NCBI RefSeq assembly: GCF_040720935.1
Contig: NZ_JBFDAE010000003.1
Location: forward strand, 248,001 to 312,000
DNA from: Jejuia sp040720935
GTDB taxonomy: Bacteria; Bacteroidota; Bacteroidia; Flavobacteriales; Flavobacteriaceae
DNA: 64,000 nucleotides
Reading direction: 5' to 3'
In this document: in pieces, positions 50,619-59,102 of the stretch
How the letters are laid out: the number at the start of each line of letters is the position of its first letter
Position numbering within the stretch: position 1 is the stretch's first letter
Notes under the pieces: model-generated
What the model saw: only the letters and a program-made list of their open reading frames with translations
Databases searched by the model: none
What the model was told of the DNA's origin: nothing
Made by a program: the position numbers and the translations under genes

Positions 50619-50904
50619 ACCAAAGGTAGTCTAATCAAAACACCTCAAAAGGCTTTATGCATAAGAACGTTTGTGTTTTTTAATATATTAAAAACTTACC
50701 ATTTTTTGCGTTTTTGGTATGTATTATAAGCACTAAAACAGTAAAAATATGATATAAAAATAGGGCTTTATTTTGGTTTTGGAAAGTGTGTCTTGAAACG
50801 AAGAAACGTCCCGCTTGGAGACGCTCTACATATATTTGGCACTTGCTTACTCTGTACGGCACTCGTCAAAGACGAAGCGCTAGCCGATACGAGGACTAGC
50901 TGGG
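50619..50904 (-). repeat. Array leader repeat L2 with boundary element Y (50858-50904)
   Basis: About 286 bases between the tip 1 module and tip 2. It matches L3 and L5, with Y at the distal end and GATTAGACTACCTTTGGT just before the tip ATG. Confidence 0.85.
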
Positions 50905-50986
50905 ACTTAACTGGTCTTGGTCATAGGTCTTAAAAACTACTTTTCTGCTCATTCTTAAAGTTAAGAATTTACTAGAAAAATTACAA

Positions 50987-51015
50987 AAAAAAGACTGCCT
51001 TTTTAGACAGCCTCA
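50987..51015 (-). terminator. Terminator after the tip 1 immunity gene
   Basis: On the minus strand AGGCTGTC pairs with GGCAGTCT (two G-U pairs) around a six-base loop and is followed by seven or eight T. Confidence 0.7.
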
Positions 51016-51054
51016 TTACTTACAATACTTTAAACTTAAATAGTTGTACGTCCA

Positions 51055-51852
51055 CTAATTTATACCATTACCAAACTTTTCTCGCAAATAAGCATCCATA
51101 TCTTGGTAACTCATATCTAATATTTTACGGTCTATATCACAAAAACCTAAAAGCTTGGTTAGTTTTTTGTCTGTATTTGGGCTGTTTTCATATTCCTTAA
51201 AATTCTTATTAAATCCACCTATTGTAATAAACAATAATTCAACTTTAGATAAATCATTACTATCATTGTTCAATGTTATTTTACTACATAAATCTGAATA
51301 CACATTTAATATATCCCAATATTTCAAAACAGGAAAATTGAATTTAGATGCAACACTAGTAGACTGAATATCTCCTAATAAATTCTTCAATGTCGAATTT
51401 AACAGTGTAATATCATTATAATTAAAAGTCTCTAAACTATATAGAACCATTTTATAGAATAAAGAATTTTTAAAGAACTGATGAATTTGTTTAATTTTGG
51501 TTTTATTTAAATAAAAATCAGCTATATCTGGTGCACCTTCAAATTCTAAATGAATATTCACTTGTTGGTATTTATCTAACTCTTTTCTATATTTATAAAC
51601 TAATGTTTTTACAATAAGTTCATTACTATAAACATCATAATAATAAGGTGCTTTGTCTGCATTACTTTCAGGTTTTTTTTTATAATAAACATGAACTCTT
51701 AAAGTATCCTTTTCTTTAATTTCTACACTAACATCTGCCTTTAAATGCCATGTTTTCAATGTTTCAGAAATATTAAATTTCAAAGTAGTTATCTCTGTTT
51801 TATTTTCTGACTGACAACCTATAAATAGGAATATAAGCAATAGTACTCTCAT
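51055..51852 (-). CDS. Putative immunity lipoprotein of Rhs tip 1
   Basis: Unrecognised protein of 265 residues with a type II signal peptide (MRVLLLIFLFIGCQ, lipobox FIGC). The N-terminal half is beta-rich (LRVHVYYKKKPES, QVNIHLEFEGAPDIADFYLN) and the C-terminal half helical. It starts two bases after the stop of tip 1 and has its own terminator. An envelope-anchored immunity protein implies that the tip 1 toxin acts in the periplasm or on the membrane. Confidence 0.7.
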   Translation of the reverse strand: MRVLLLIFLFIGCQSENKTEITTLKFNISETLKTWHLKADVSVEIKEKDTLRVHVYYKKKPESNADKAPYYYDVYSNELIVKTLVYKYRKELDKYQQVNIHLEFEGAPDIADFYLNKTKIKQIHQFFKNSLFYKMVLYSLETFNYNDITLLNSTLKNLLGDIQSTSVASKFNFPVLKYWDILNVYSDLCSKITLNNDSNDLSKVELLFITIGGFNKNFKEYENSPNTDKKLTKLLGFCDIDRKILDMSYQDMDAYLREKFGNGIN

Positions 51853-51854
51853 AA

Positions 51855-52934
51855 TTATTCTTTTACTGGGTCAAGATTATACCCTTGTAATACTGAATTT
51901 CTTTGATTCAAATCAATCTTTTTATCTTCTCTAGCAATTTCAATCGAATCATTGCGAGTTAAAGGTTCTGTTCCAAAAGTTGCTGTTCCATAACTTACGC
52001 CAACACCATAGCCTATACCTGTTCCTCTACCATTTGCATCGATAATTAAATTATTAAACTCATCAACTGCTTTTATATTTCCTCCAAATATCAGCGAACC
52101 ACCTGTTGTTTCTGCCGTCGTTAATGGTCCTAATGCATCAGGGAAATTTGCTCCTTGCATTTCTTGAAGAATATCTGTATTATATTTTATTTTTGTAAAA
52201 ATTGCTGCCTTACCACCAGCACCAACATTTAATGAAGTGGCATACTCCGAACTTGCTTTTCTATTCCAATAACCTAATTGAGCATTGTTAGGAGATTCAA
52301 TAGATAGTTTTGATAATTCCATACCCACTCCACTTAATAAAACTCTTGAATTAACTAATAAACCAGTTCCTTTTGGAATAACAACATCTTCTGAAATTGG
52401 TTTTGTGGTTAAATATATATTTAATTCATCCCCTACATTAGAATTTAAATTTTTATAAATAGGATTATCAATGCTTAAGATATTTGTGCCATTCCAATCA
52501 TCTATACCACCAGCCTTTGCATAGTATACTGCATTATCCATAACAACTTTATCCCATGTGACTGGTTTCTGAAGTGCATACCCATATTCTTTTTGAGTAG
52601 CTATATTATTAATATCTTCGGATACCTGAGATGGTCCTTGACCTGCCATTACTGTATAACCAACTAAAATACCATTTTTCACTATTGGTTCCAACCCTTC
52701 TAATTCTGTTGACATAATTGGTGTATTTCCACTAAATTGGTAAGGTGAATACCAAGGATATTCTTTTACAAGCGGGTCAACAGCAAAAAACCTACCCACA
52801 CGTGGGTCATGCATTCTATACTTATAATTCAAAGAATTCCCTTCGCCTTTAACCTCGTCATCCTTCTCCTGTCCTTGGAAGCCATAGCGGTAAAGACTAG
52901 GCTCTATTGCACCATTCCTGTTAGGCAGGGTCAT
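51855..52934 (-). CDS. Rhs tip 1: RHS core plus unidentified C-terminal domain
   Basis: Headless Rhs module of 359 residues. RHS core: YRYGFQGQEKDDEVKGEG, MHDPRVGRFFAVDPLVKEYP, YQFSGNTPIMSTELEGLEP. The C-terminal domain starts with a LysM-like stretch (GYTVMAGQGPSQVSEDINN) and ends Gly-rich (GRGTGIGYGVGVSYGTATFG), which may be membrane-active; this is a guess from composition. In DNA the codons before ATG still read DYYPFG in frame back to a stop, so this copy preserves the Rhs context best. The downstream lipoprotein is the likely immunity protein. Confidence 0.72.
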   Translation of the reverse strand: MTLPNRNGAIEPSLYRYGFQGQEKDDEVKGEGNSLNYKYRMHDPRVGRFFAVDPLVKEYPWYSPYQFSGNTPIMSTELEGLEPIVKNGILVGYTVMAGQGPSQVSEDINNIATQKEYGYALQKPVTWDKVVMDNAVYYAKAGGIDDWNGTNILSIDNPIYKNLNSNVGDELNIYLTTKPISEDVVIPKGTGLLVNSRVLLSGVGMELSKLSIESPNNAQLGYWNRKASSEYATSLNVGAGGKAAIFTKIKYNTDILQEMQGANFPDALGPLTTAETTGGSLIFGGNIKAVDEFNNLIIDANGRGTGIGYGVGVSYGTATFGTEPLTRNDSIEIAREDKKIDLNQRNSVLQGYNLDPVKE

Positions 52935-53030
52935 ACCAAAGGGATAGTAATCAAATCCTCTGTAAAGCTAGTATTTATAAGAACGTAGCGGTTTATCAAA
53001 AACCTCAAAAATTACCTAATTATGCAATTT
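52935..53030 (-). repeat. Diverged array leader L1
   Basis: Recognisable but diverged relative of the other leaders (AATCAAAtcCTcTGTAAAGcT, TTATAAGAACGT, AAAAAtTACC). It is followed to the right by ~170 bases of AT-rich sequence up to the LytTR gene, which are empty. Confidence 0.55.
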
Positions 53031-53200
53031 TGTATCATTTTTATCTTAAAAAAAAGCATAATAACGATATAAATATAATGAATATTAAATTAATCCTACA
53101 TTCGCTAACCCTTAAAAAAAACCTTACTTAAACTAAGGATAAACCTTGATTAGTTGTGTTAATTTATAGATACTTTTAGGGTTCTAAAATTTATATTAGC

Positions 53201-53923
53201 TTGAATAATTATTTTATAATAGAAACTGATACATACGTCATCGATACAATAAAAAAAGTTTTGGAAGAGTTGCCAGAATTTAATTGTATCGGAAGTTCTA
53301 GTGATTATGATATGTCTATGAACACGATACTTAAAGAAATGCCTATGTTGATTTTTATCAATATAGATTGCCAAAGCAATAACCCCTTTAATTTGGTAAA
53401 TGAATTGAATCAATACTTGAAAAGTGACACAGAGTTTATAGCAATTTCTTCATCAAAAACAAAAACGTACCAAGCTATTAAAACGGGCTTTTTTGACTAT
53501 TTATTAAATCCTGTTACAGATTTAGAAATAAGGAAAACAGCATTGAGATTTAAAAAAAAACATCCGAGTAAGGCAAGTAAAACTATTTGCTTAAAATCTT
53601 ATAAAGATTTCCGATATCTAGATGTTGAAGAAATTTTATTTTTAAAGGCGGATAACAATACTACTGATTTTCATATGAGCGATGGTAGTGTTATAAATTC
53701 ATATAAAACTTTAAAAACATACGAATCTATACTACCGGAAACCTTCTTGCGGGTTCATAAAAGCTACATTATTAACTCCGCTTATATTTCTAGGATTAAT
53801 TATGGTAAATCTAAATTTACTTTGAAGAAGCAAAAACATGTGCCTTTTACCAAAACTTACATAGAAAATGTTGATTTAATGGTTAATTCGTTAAATCCTA
53901 TTTCTAAAATTCTTCTAAATTGA
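53201..53923 (+). CDS. LytTR-family response regulator
   Basis: Regulator of 240 residues starting at TTG; the first ATG lies well inside the receiver domain. The receiver is divergent but keeps the acidic strand FIIETDTY and a phospho-acceptor candidate in IFINIDCQ. The LytTR DNA-binding domain spans about 130-235 (YLDVEEILFLKADNN, TYESILPETFLRVHKSYIIN, FTLKKQKHVPFTKTY). No kinase is adjacent. It faces the secretion operon and could control it. Confidence 0.85.
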   Translation: MNNYFIIETDTYVIDTIKKVLEELPEFNCIGSSSDYDMSMNTILKEMPMLIFINIDCQSNNPFNLVNELNQYLKSDTEFIAISSSKTKTYQAIKTGFFDYLLNPVTDLEIRKTALRFKKKHPSKASKTICLKSYKDFRYLDVEEILFLKADNNTTDFHMSDGSVINSYKTLKTYESILPETFLRVHKSYIINSAYISRINYGKSKFTLKKQKHVPFTKTYIENVDLMVNSLNPISKILLN

Positions 53924-54175
53924 ATTTCTCTTTCAAATAACACCCTTTCACTCTTAGAAACAATGCTTTCACTAAAGAAAGCATGTGAAATTACGTTTAT
54001 ATAAGTATGATTTTTAGCTTAGTACTCAGGTAATATTATGCGTTTTTAGCATATTTATACTACTGCCCCAAGCTAAAACAACTAACCTTATTTTTAGATA
54101 AAATTTTATTTAGACTTCTCTCACTAAGTAATTATAACATGTAGATGGTGGCAAGAATTCTAACTAATTTTTTAT
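53924..54175. other. Spacer with a perfect hairpin (ATGCTTTC/GAAAGCAT)
   Basis: An 8-bp stem at 53963-53984 with a six-base loop and no T-run lies 40 bases after the LytTR gene. The rest is AT-rich without genes. Confidence 0.5.
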
Positions 54176-54850
54176 ATGGAACAAACAATCAAAGTTTTAA
54201 TAGTAGAAGACCATCCTATTATTATAGATGTTTACAAAAGAGCATTACAGCAAATAGGCAAAGATAATAAAGCTTATACATTTGAAATACATTCTACAAA
54301 CAGTTGCGATGCCGCAATGTTAAAAATTAAGAACGCAACACAGACTAAGGGCTTCGATTTAATATTTTTAGATATCAGGTTGTCAGAGCCCAACACTAGT
54401 ACCATAAAATGTGGTGAGGATTTAGGCGCAAAAATAAGAAGTGACTATAAATCAAAAATTATTGTTTCTACTTTCTATAATGATGCCTATAAGGTTTCTA
54501 GTATTTTTAAAAGTGTTAATCCTGATGGGTTTTTAGTGAAAAATGACTTAACACATCCAATATTGGTTGAAGCCATAAACACAGTAATTTTAGATCCTCC
54601 TTTTTATAGTAAAACCATTACTAAAATATTGAGAAAACAGTCTGCTAACGATCGTGTTATTGATCATATTGACAGAGATCTTCTTCACGAACTGTCTAAT
54701 GGCACTAAAATGAATGAGTTGCCAAAAATTTTACCGCTTTCAATGGCGTCTTTGGAACGGAGAAAACGGATTTTAAAAGATCTTTTTGATGTTACTGGGA
54801 AAGGCGATAGAGACTTGTTGAGAATAGCACGTGAAAAAGGGTTTATTTAG
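54176..54850 (+). CDS. Response regulator with LuxR-like output domain
   Basis: Two-domain regulator of 224 residues. The receiver has IVEDHPI, phospho-Asp in DLIFLDIRLSEP near residue 64, the Ser/Thr in KIIVSTFYND and the Lys in GFLVKND. The C-terminal part (about 160-224) has ELSNGTKMNELPKILPLSMA and SLERRKRILKDLFDV, like a NarL-type helix-turn-helix though divergent. It is 147 bases before the first pilin-like gene and may regulate it. Confidence 0.82.
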   Translation: MEQTIKVLIVEDHPIIIDVYKRALQQIGKDNKAYTFEIHSTNSCDAAMLKIKNATQTKGFDLIFLDIRLSEPNTSTIKCGEDLGAKIRSDYKSKIIVSTFYNDAYKVSSIFKSVNPDGFLVKNDLTHPILVEAINTVILDPPFYSKTITKILRKQSANDRVIDHIDRDLLHELSNGTKMNELPKILPLSMASLERRKRILKDLFDVTGKGDRDLLRIAREKGFI

Positions 54851-54997
54851 TGAACTACAATAAACTTAGAGCTAAGGCATCTCCTTTATTTAATTAAGCT
54901 TTAACCTTTATTGCTCTCTTAAAATCATTTGTACGTTTAGTGATACTTCTTTTAATGAAGCAAACTAATGTAACGCTAACTTTATCAGTCTAATAGG

Positions 54998-56263
54998 TTG
55001 AAACAACTAATCACATTTATAAAAAACAAATCACATGGACTAAAGGCATCTTCCTTAATCAATGCTGTTTTTATTTGCGTGATTATTTCTGTTTTTAGTG
55101 GGTGTTTGGTTTTGTTATCGCATTATCAAAACATGTTGAACAATCAACTATATATGCAGGAAAATTTGATAAATAGAAACATAGCATCATTCAACTACCT
55201 TATTAATAACCTGGAAAGTATAGATTACAATAAAGTTGAAAAAATTGATGTATTTGATGATAATTTATTCTCTTACTTAGAAAAAAAGAATTGGGGATTT
55301 TATGATATCATCGTAAGTAAAACAATCTTTAAGAATGATACTATTTCCAAAACCGCAATGGTTGGTAAAGTGAATGTTAAGGCAGATAATTTGGCACTCT
55401 ATGTTACCGATTATGATAAACCTTTAAAATTATCTGGGAGCACAAAAATTTTAGGTGATATAAAAGTTCCAAACGGACGTACCGAACAAGCCTATATTAA
55501 CGGTAACAAAGGAAACAAGATTAAACTTAGGGGTAAAGCATCAAAATCTAACGACAGACTACCCAAAATAAATAAAGATATAAGGATTGATTTTTCAGAC
55601 TATGAACCCATACCTTTCAATTCTCTTGATAAAGAAACAATTGTTATAAACGGTTTTGATAAAACTACTAAACTTATAGATTTAAATGAAATTAATACTC
55701 TAAGTAATATTGTACTAAAAGGCAATATTGTTTTGACTTCCAATAATGAATTACAAATAGAAAAAACCGCTAAACTGAATGATGTTTTAGTGATTGCACC
55801 TAAAGTAAAAATTCTATCTGGATTTAAGGGTAATATACAGGTTATAGCTAAAAAAACCGTTGAAGTTGATGAAGACGTTTTACTAAAATACCCTTCCAGT
55901 ATTTATGTGAAAAATGATAACGATTCTGTATCTGTTGTTATAAATAAAGACTCTAAAATATTAGGTGGTATTGTTATAGATGGCGATACGCATAGTGGCG
56001 CATTAAAACGTATTCTTGAGATTAAAGAAACAGCTATAGTAGTAGGAAGCATCTATTGTTATGGTAAAACTCAATTTGAAGGTCGTCTTATTGGAAGTGT
56101 TTTTACCGATAGGTTCAATCTTAAAACTAAATCTTCAAATTATGAAAACGTGATTTTAAATGCTTCTATTAATAGAGATAGTTTACCCAAAAATTTTATT
56201 GAATTGCCTTTATTTAAAAATGATATTGATAATAAGAAATATGCCATTGTTAAAGAATTTTAA
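54998..56263 (+). CDS. Large prepilin-like protein with bactofilin-like repeats (possible GspK role)
   Basis: Protein of 421 residues starting at TTG. The N-terminus KNKSHGLKASSLINAVFICV has the same LKA|S leader and hydrophobic helix (to about residue 43) as the other pilin-like genes of this operon, but Asn replaces Glu at position +5, as expected for a tip (GspK/PilX-like) subunit. The rest is a repeated short-strand region with many G-[DN]-I and VLIxG turns (GSTKILGDIKVPNG, NIVLKGNIVLTSN, SKILGGIVIDGD, GSIYCYGKTQFEGR) like bactofilin or polymer-forming domains. First gene of the operon; overlaps the next by 23 bases. Confidence 0.65.
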   Translation: MKQLITFIKNKSHGLKASSLINAVFICVIISVFSGCLVLLSHYQNMLNNQLYMQENLINRNIASFNYLINNLESIDYNKVEKIDVFDDNLFSYLEKKNWGFYDIIVSKTIFKNDTISKTAMVGKVNVKADNLALYVTDYDKPLKLSGSTKILGDIKVPNGRTEQAYINGNKGNKIKLRGKASKSNDRLPKINKDIRIDFSDYEPIPFNSLDKETIVINGFDKTTKLIDLNEINTLSNIVLKGNIVLTSNNELQIEKTAKLNDVLVIAPKVKILSGFKGNIQVIAKKTVEVDEDVLLKYPSSIYVKNDNDSVSVVINKDSKILGGIVIDGDTHSGALKRILEIKETAIVVGSIYCYGKTQFEGRLIGSVFTDRFNLKTKSSNYENVILNASINRDSLPKNFIELPLFKNDIDNKKYAIVKEF

Positions 56264-56594
56264 AACGCTTAAAGCATCATCTGTAATGGAATCTGTAATT
56301 GCTATTTCAGTTATTTCAGTATGTTCTCTAGTGGCTTTTCTAATTTATTTGAATGTAATTAAACAAAATAAATCAATTCATTATTTCAATGCAAAACATA
56401 GTATAAACCTTTTAACCGAGCAGAGTGTTTTAGAAAACAATTATGAAAATGACACATATACTTTTAATAGCTATACAATTAGTAAAGAAGTCACTATAAA
56501 TAAAGCAGAACAGACTGCGCTTTTAAAGTTTACGATAAAATCGGGTAATAGTATAGATGTGATCAACAAATTAATCACTTATTATGACAATTAA
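56241..56594 (+). CDS. Minor pseudopilin-like protein (GspI/PilV position)
   Basis: Protein of 117 residues. ATG 56241 is chosen over the in-frame ATG 56160 because it places the prepilin leader correctly: MPLLKNFKTLKA, then SSVMESVIAISVISVC with Glu at +5. The C-terminal part is a short globular domain without motif. It overlaps the preceding and following genes by 23 and 11 bases, so expression is tightly coupled. Confidence 0.75.
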   Translation: MPLLKNFKTLKASSVMESVIAISVISVCSLVAFLIYLNVIKQNKSIHYFNAKHSINLLTEQSVLENNYENDTYTFNSYTISKEVTINKAEQTALLKFTIKSGNSIDVINKLITYYDN

Positions 56595-57069
56595 ATTGCT
56601 TAAAAGTTTCACCATACTAGAGGCTTTAATCAGCTTAATGCTGATGAGCATTATTATAGTGATTACCTATTCGATTTTTAATTTAATCGGGAAGCAATTA
56701 TCACTTATTAATGAAGAGCATACTCAGGTATTGGAGTACAATTTATTTAACTCAACTATGATAAGTGATATTGAAAAGTCCAATGATTTTGATATTATGA
56801 ATAACGAACTCATTTTAAAAAAATATGATGAAACCGAAATAAAATATGTTTTTAAAGAGGATTATATACTAAGACACAATGCCATTAAAATAGACACTTT
56901 TATGGTGCAAGTAATTGGTTATGCGTTTCTCAATAATGATAGCGATAAAAGTTTAAATAAGGTACTGAATCTAAAATTGAGTGTATTAAACGATACCATA
57001 AATACGCACTACTTTTTAAATAAAGGCAACTCTGAAGTTATAAATGCAAAATACGCTTATGAAGATTGA
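56584..57069 (+). CDS. Minor pseudopilin-like protein (GspJ/PilW position)
   Basis: Protein of 161 residues with a short leader MTIKLLKS, then FTILEALISLMLMSIIIV: the classic F-T-x-x-E prepilin helix with Glu at +5. The remaining 120 residues are alpha/beta with no name-giving motif. It overlaps both neighbours. Confidence 0.8.
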   Translation: MTIKLLKSFTILEALISLMLMSIIIVITYSIFNLIGKQLSLINEEHTQVLEYNLFNSTMISDIEKSNDFDIMNNELILKKYDETEIKYVFKEDYILRHNAIKIDTFMVQVIGYAFLNNDSDKSLNKVLNLKLSVLNDTINTHYFLNKGNSEVINAKYAYED

Positions 57070-58180
57070 TGCAGTAACATATAACAGGCAAAAGAAGAAA
57101 GATGTGTTAAAAACAGATTTCAACCTTACTATGCCTAATTTCAAGAAATTTTCAGATAAACAAAAGGAGGATTTCTACAGAGAATTTTCTACGCTAATAA
57201 AAGCTGGAGTAGATTTTAATCAGGCTTTAGTGATTTTAACAAATCAGCAAAAATCTAAATTCATAAAATCTATTTATCAAACTATTAATGAGGATGTTGT
57301 TAAAGGTAAGTCTTTGCATGAAGCCATAAAAAATCATAAGTTCTTTTCGCCTTACGAATATTACAGTATAAAAATAGGCGAAGACACGAGGCGTTTACCA
57401 CAGATATTTGATCAGTTGCAAAAGTTTTACTCAAGAAAAATCAAAATGAAACGGCAAGTGGTATCGGTGTTGGCATATCCTGTTTTTGTGTTGGTAATTA
57501 CGTTTGCCGTGTTATATTTTATGCTAAATTTTGTTGTCCCAATGTTTGCTTCTGTATTTCAACAATTTGGAAAAGAACTTCCAGAAATCACTCAGTTTGT
57601 TGTTAGAGTATCTGATAATTTCAACCTTATTGTATTTAGCGTTTTAGGTGTTGTTATTTCCGCAATAATTGGACATAAATTATTAAAAGAAAATAATGCT
57701 TATAAAAGTATAACATCCAAAATAATTTTAAAAATCCCCTATTTTGGTAGCCTTATCAAGAAAATTTATTTAGCAAGGTTTTGTCAATCATTCAGTCTTT
57801 TGTTATCCGCAAAAACACCACTTATTACAGCTTTAGAATTAACAGAAAAAATGATTTCATTTTATCCGTTAAAGTCGGCGCTTTCACAAGCTAAAAAAGA
57901 CATATTAAAAGGAGAAACATTAGCTGATAGCCTAAAAAAACATACTTTTTTTACCCCTAAAATTATTTCATTAACCGCCATTGGAGAACAAATTAATGAG
58001 CTTGACACCATGTTTGACGGTTTAGCGAATCAATACAATGATGAAGTAGATCATTCAACAAAAATGATAGGCACCATTTTGGAACCTTTAATGATTGTTT
58101 TAATAGGAGGTATTGTCGGGTTTATCATGATAGCCATGTATTCGCCAATGTTTAATTTAAGTAAGATTATTGAAAATTAA
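57044..58180 (+). CDS. GspF/PilC-type inner-membrane platform protein
   Basis: Polytopic membrane protein of 378 residues (373 if ATG 57059 is used). Two GspF domains: first at about 55-180 (FYREFSTLIKAGVDFNQALV, then helices at 142-167 and 190-215), second at about 255-370 (ARFCQSFSLLLSAKTPLITA, final helix EPLMIVLIGGIVGFIMIAMY). It would anchor the assembly ATPase and pseudopilus at the inner membrane. Overlaps the previous gene by 26 (or 11) bases. Confidence 0.9.
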   Translation: MQNTLMKIDAVTYNRQKKKDVLKTDFNLTMPNFKKFSDKQKEDFYREFSTLIKAGVDFNQALVILTNQQKSKFIKSIYQTINEDVVKGKSLHEAIKNHKFFSPYEYYSIKIGEDTRRLPQIFDQLQKFYSRKIKMKRQVVSVLAYPVFVLVITFAVLYFMLNFVVPMFASVFQQFGKELPEITQFVVRVSDNFNLIVFSVLGVVISAIIGHKLLKENNAYKSITSKIILKIPYFGSLIKKIYLARFCQSFSLLLSAKTPLITALELTEKMISFYPLKSALSQAKKDILKGETLADSLKKHTFFTPKIISLTAIGEQINELDTMFDGLANQYNDEVDHSTKMIGTILEPLMIVLIGGIVGFIMIAMYSPMFNLSKIIEN

Positions 58181-58191
58181 AATTTATAAAC

Positions 58192-58620
58192 ATGAATAAA
58201 AAAATATTAGAATTAAATAAAAAGAAAGGGCATTTAAAAGCATATTCCATGTCCGAAATATTAGTTGTGTTGTGCATTATCGGTATTTTAATTTACCTCG
58301 TTGTACCCAATCAAACTTCGGTTGTTACTAGTGCTAAATCTATTGAAGCGCAGAATATGTTGAGCATGATTCATGGATTGGAGAAGAGCCATTTTTACCG
58401 TCATTCTAAATACACAGCAGATTTTAATGAACTAGGGTTTGAAGAGGCTTTGACAATAGACCAAGGTGGGCAAGCGGTATATAAAATAGAAGTTATAGAA
58501 GCTACTTTAAATACATTTAAAGCTACGGCCACTTCGTTACAGGATTTTGACGGAGATGGTATTTACAACACTTGGGAAATAAATCAAGACCGATTATTAA
58601 AAGAAACCATAAAAGATTAA
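58192..58620 (+). CDS. Major pseudopilin-like protein (GspG position)
   Basis: Prepilin-like protein of 142 residues: leader up to KKKGHLKA, then YSMSEILVVLCIIGILIYLV with Glu at +5. After the helix comes a small domain ending DFDGDGIYNTWEINQD, whose D-x-D-x-D acidic loop could bind calcium as in GspG. Leader processing would be after Ala, not the usual Gly. The stop overlaps the ATG of the peptidase gene by one base. Confidence 0.85.
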   Translation: MNKKILELNKKKGHLKAYSMSEILVVLCIIGILIYLVVPNQTSVVTSAKSIEAQNMLSMIHGLEKSHFYRHSKYTADFNELGFEEALTIDQGGQAVYKIEVIEATLNTFKATATSLQDFDGDGIYNTWEINQDRLLKETIKD

Positions 58621-59102
58621 TGATACTGCTTTTTACAACTATGTTTTTAATTGTAATTCTGGGGTTTGTTTTTTTTCAAGATTTTAGAAAAAGAACAATT
58701 CATGTGGCATTACCTATTATTCTGTTTCTTTTGGCATTGGTTATCAATTATAAGTCAACCGATTTAAGGTTAAATTGTGTTGCCTACAACATGGCTTTTG
58801 TATTAATGAATATAATTGGGCTGGTGTTATACTTTTCCTTGAAAAATAGAAAGTTTATAAATCCAATAGACACTTATATTGGGTTAGGCGATATTGTCTT
58901 TTTTCTCGCAATTACGCCCCTATTTAATTTTAAACCTTTTATCCTGTTTTTTATTTTGGGTCTGTTATTTTCTCTATTGCTTCATCTTGGTTTTGTCCTA
59001 TTCAAACAGGTAAAAACAATTCCCCTCGCAGGATATCTATCATTATTTCTAACTATAAATATAGTGGCAAAATATTTATTTAATGTCAATCTTCTTTTTT
59101 AA
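58620..59102 (+). CDS. Short type IV prepilin peptidase (A24 family)
   Basis: Membrane aspartyl protease of 160 residues with about six helices. The two catalytic Asp are in FQDFRKRTI and the diagnostic GxGD motif YIGLGDIVFF. The N-terminal methyltransferase domain of PilD/GspO is absent, so it may cleave without methylating. ATG 58620 (one-base overlap with the pilin stop) is preferred to the upstream in-frame GTG at 58572. It is expected to process the LK[A/S] leaders of the neighbouring genes. Confidence 0.85.
   Translation: MILLFTTMFLIVILGFVFFQDFRKRTIHVALPIILFLLALVINYKSTDLRLNCVAYNMAFVLMNIIGLVLYFSLKNRKFINPIDTYIGLGDIVFFLAITPLFNFKPFILFFILGLLFSLLLHLGFVLFKQVKTIPLAGYLSLFLTINIVAKYLFNVNLLF

Noticed and set aside
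42285..53030. CRISPR array or integron attC array
   Set aside because: Repeats are far apart, separated by genes, and not of CRISPR size. Integron integrase features (extra IntI domain, divergent orientation) are not seen; the cassette idea is kept only as a hypothesis.
53159..53413. 84-codon minus-strand ORF over the LytTR gene start
   Set aside because: Shadow of the receiver domain frame.
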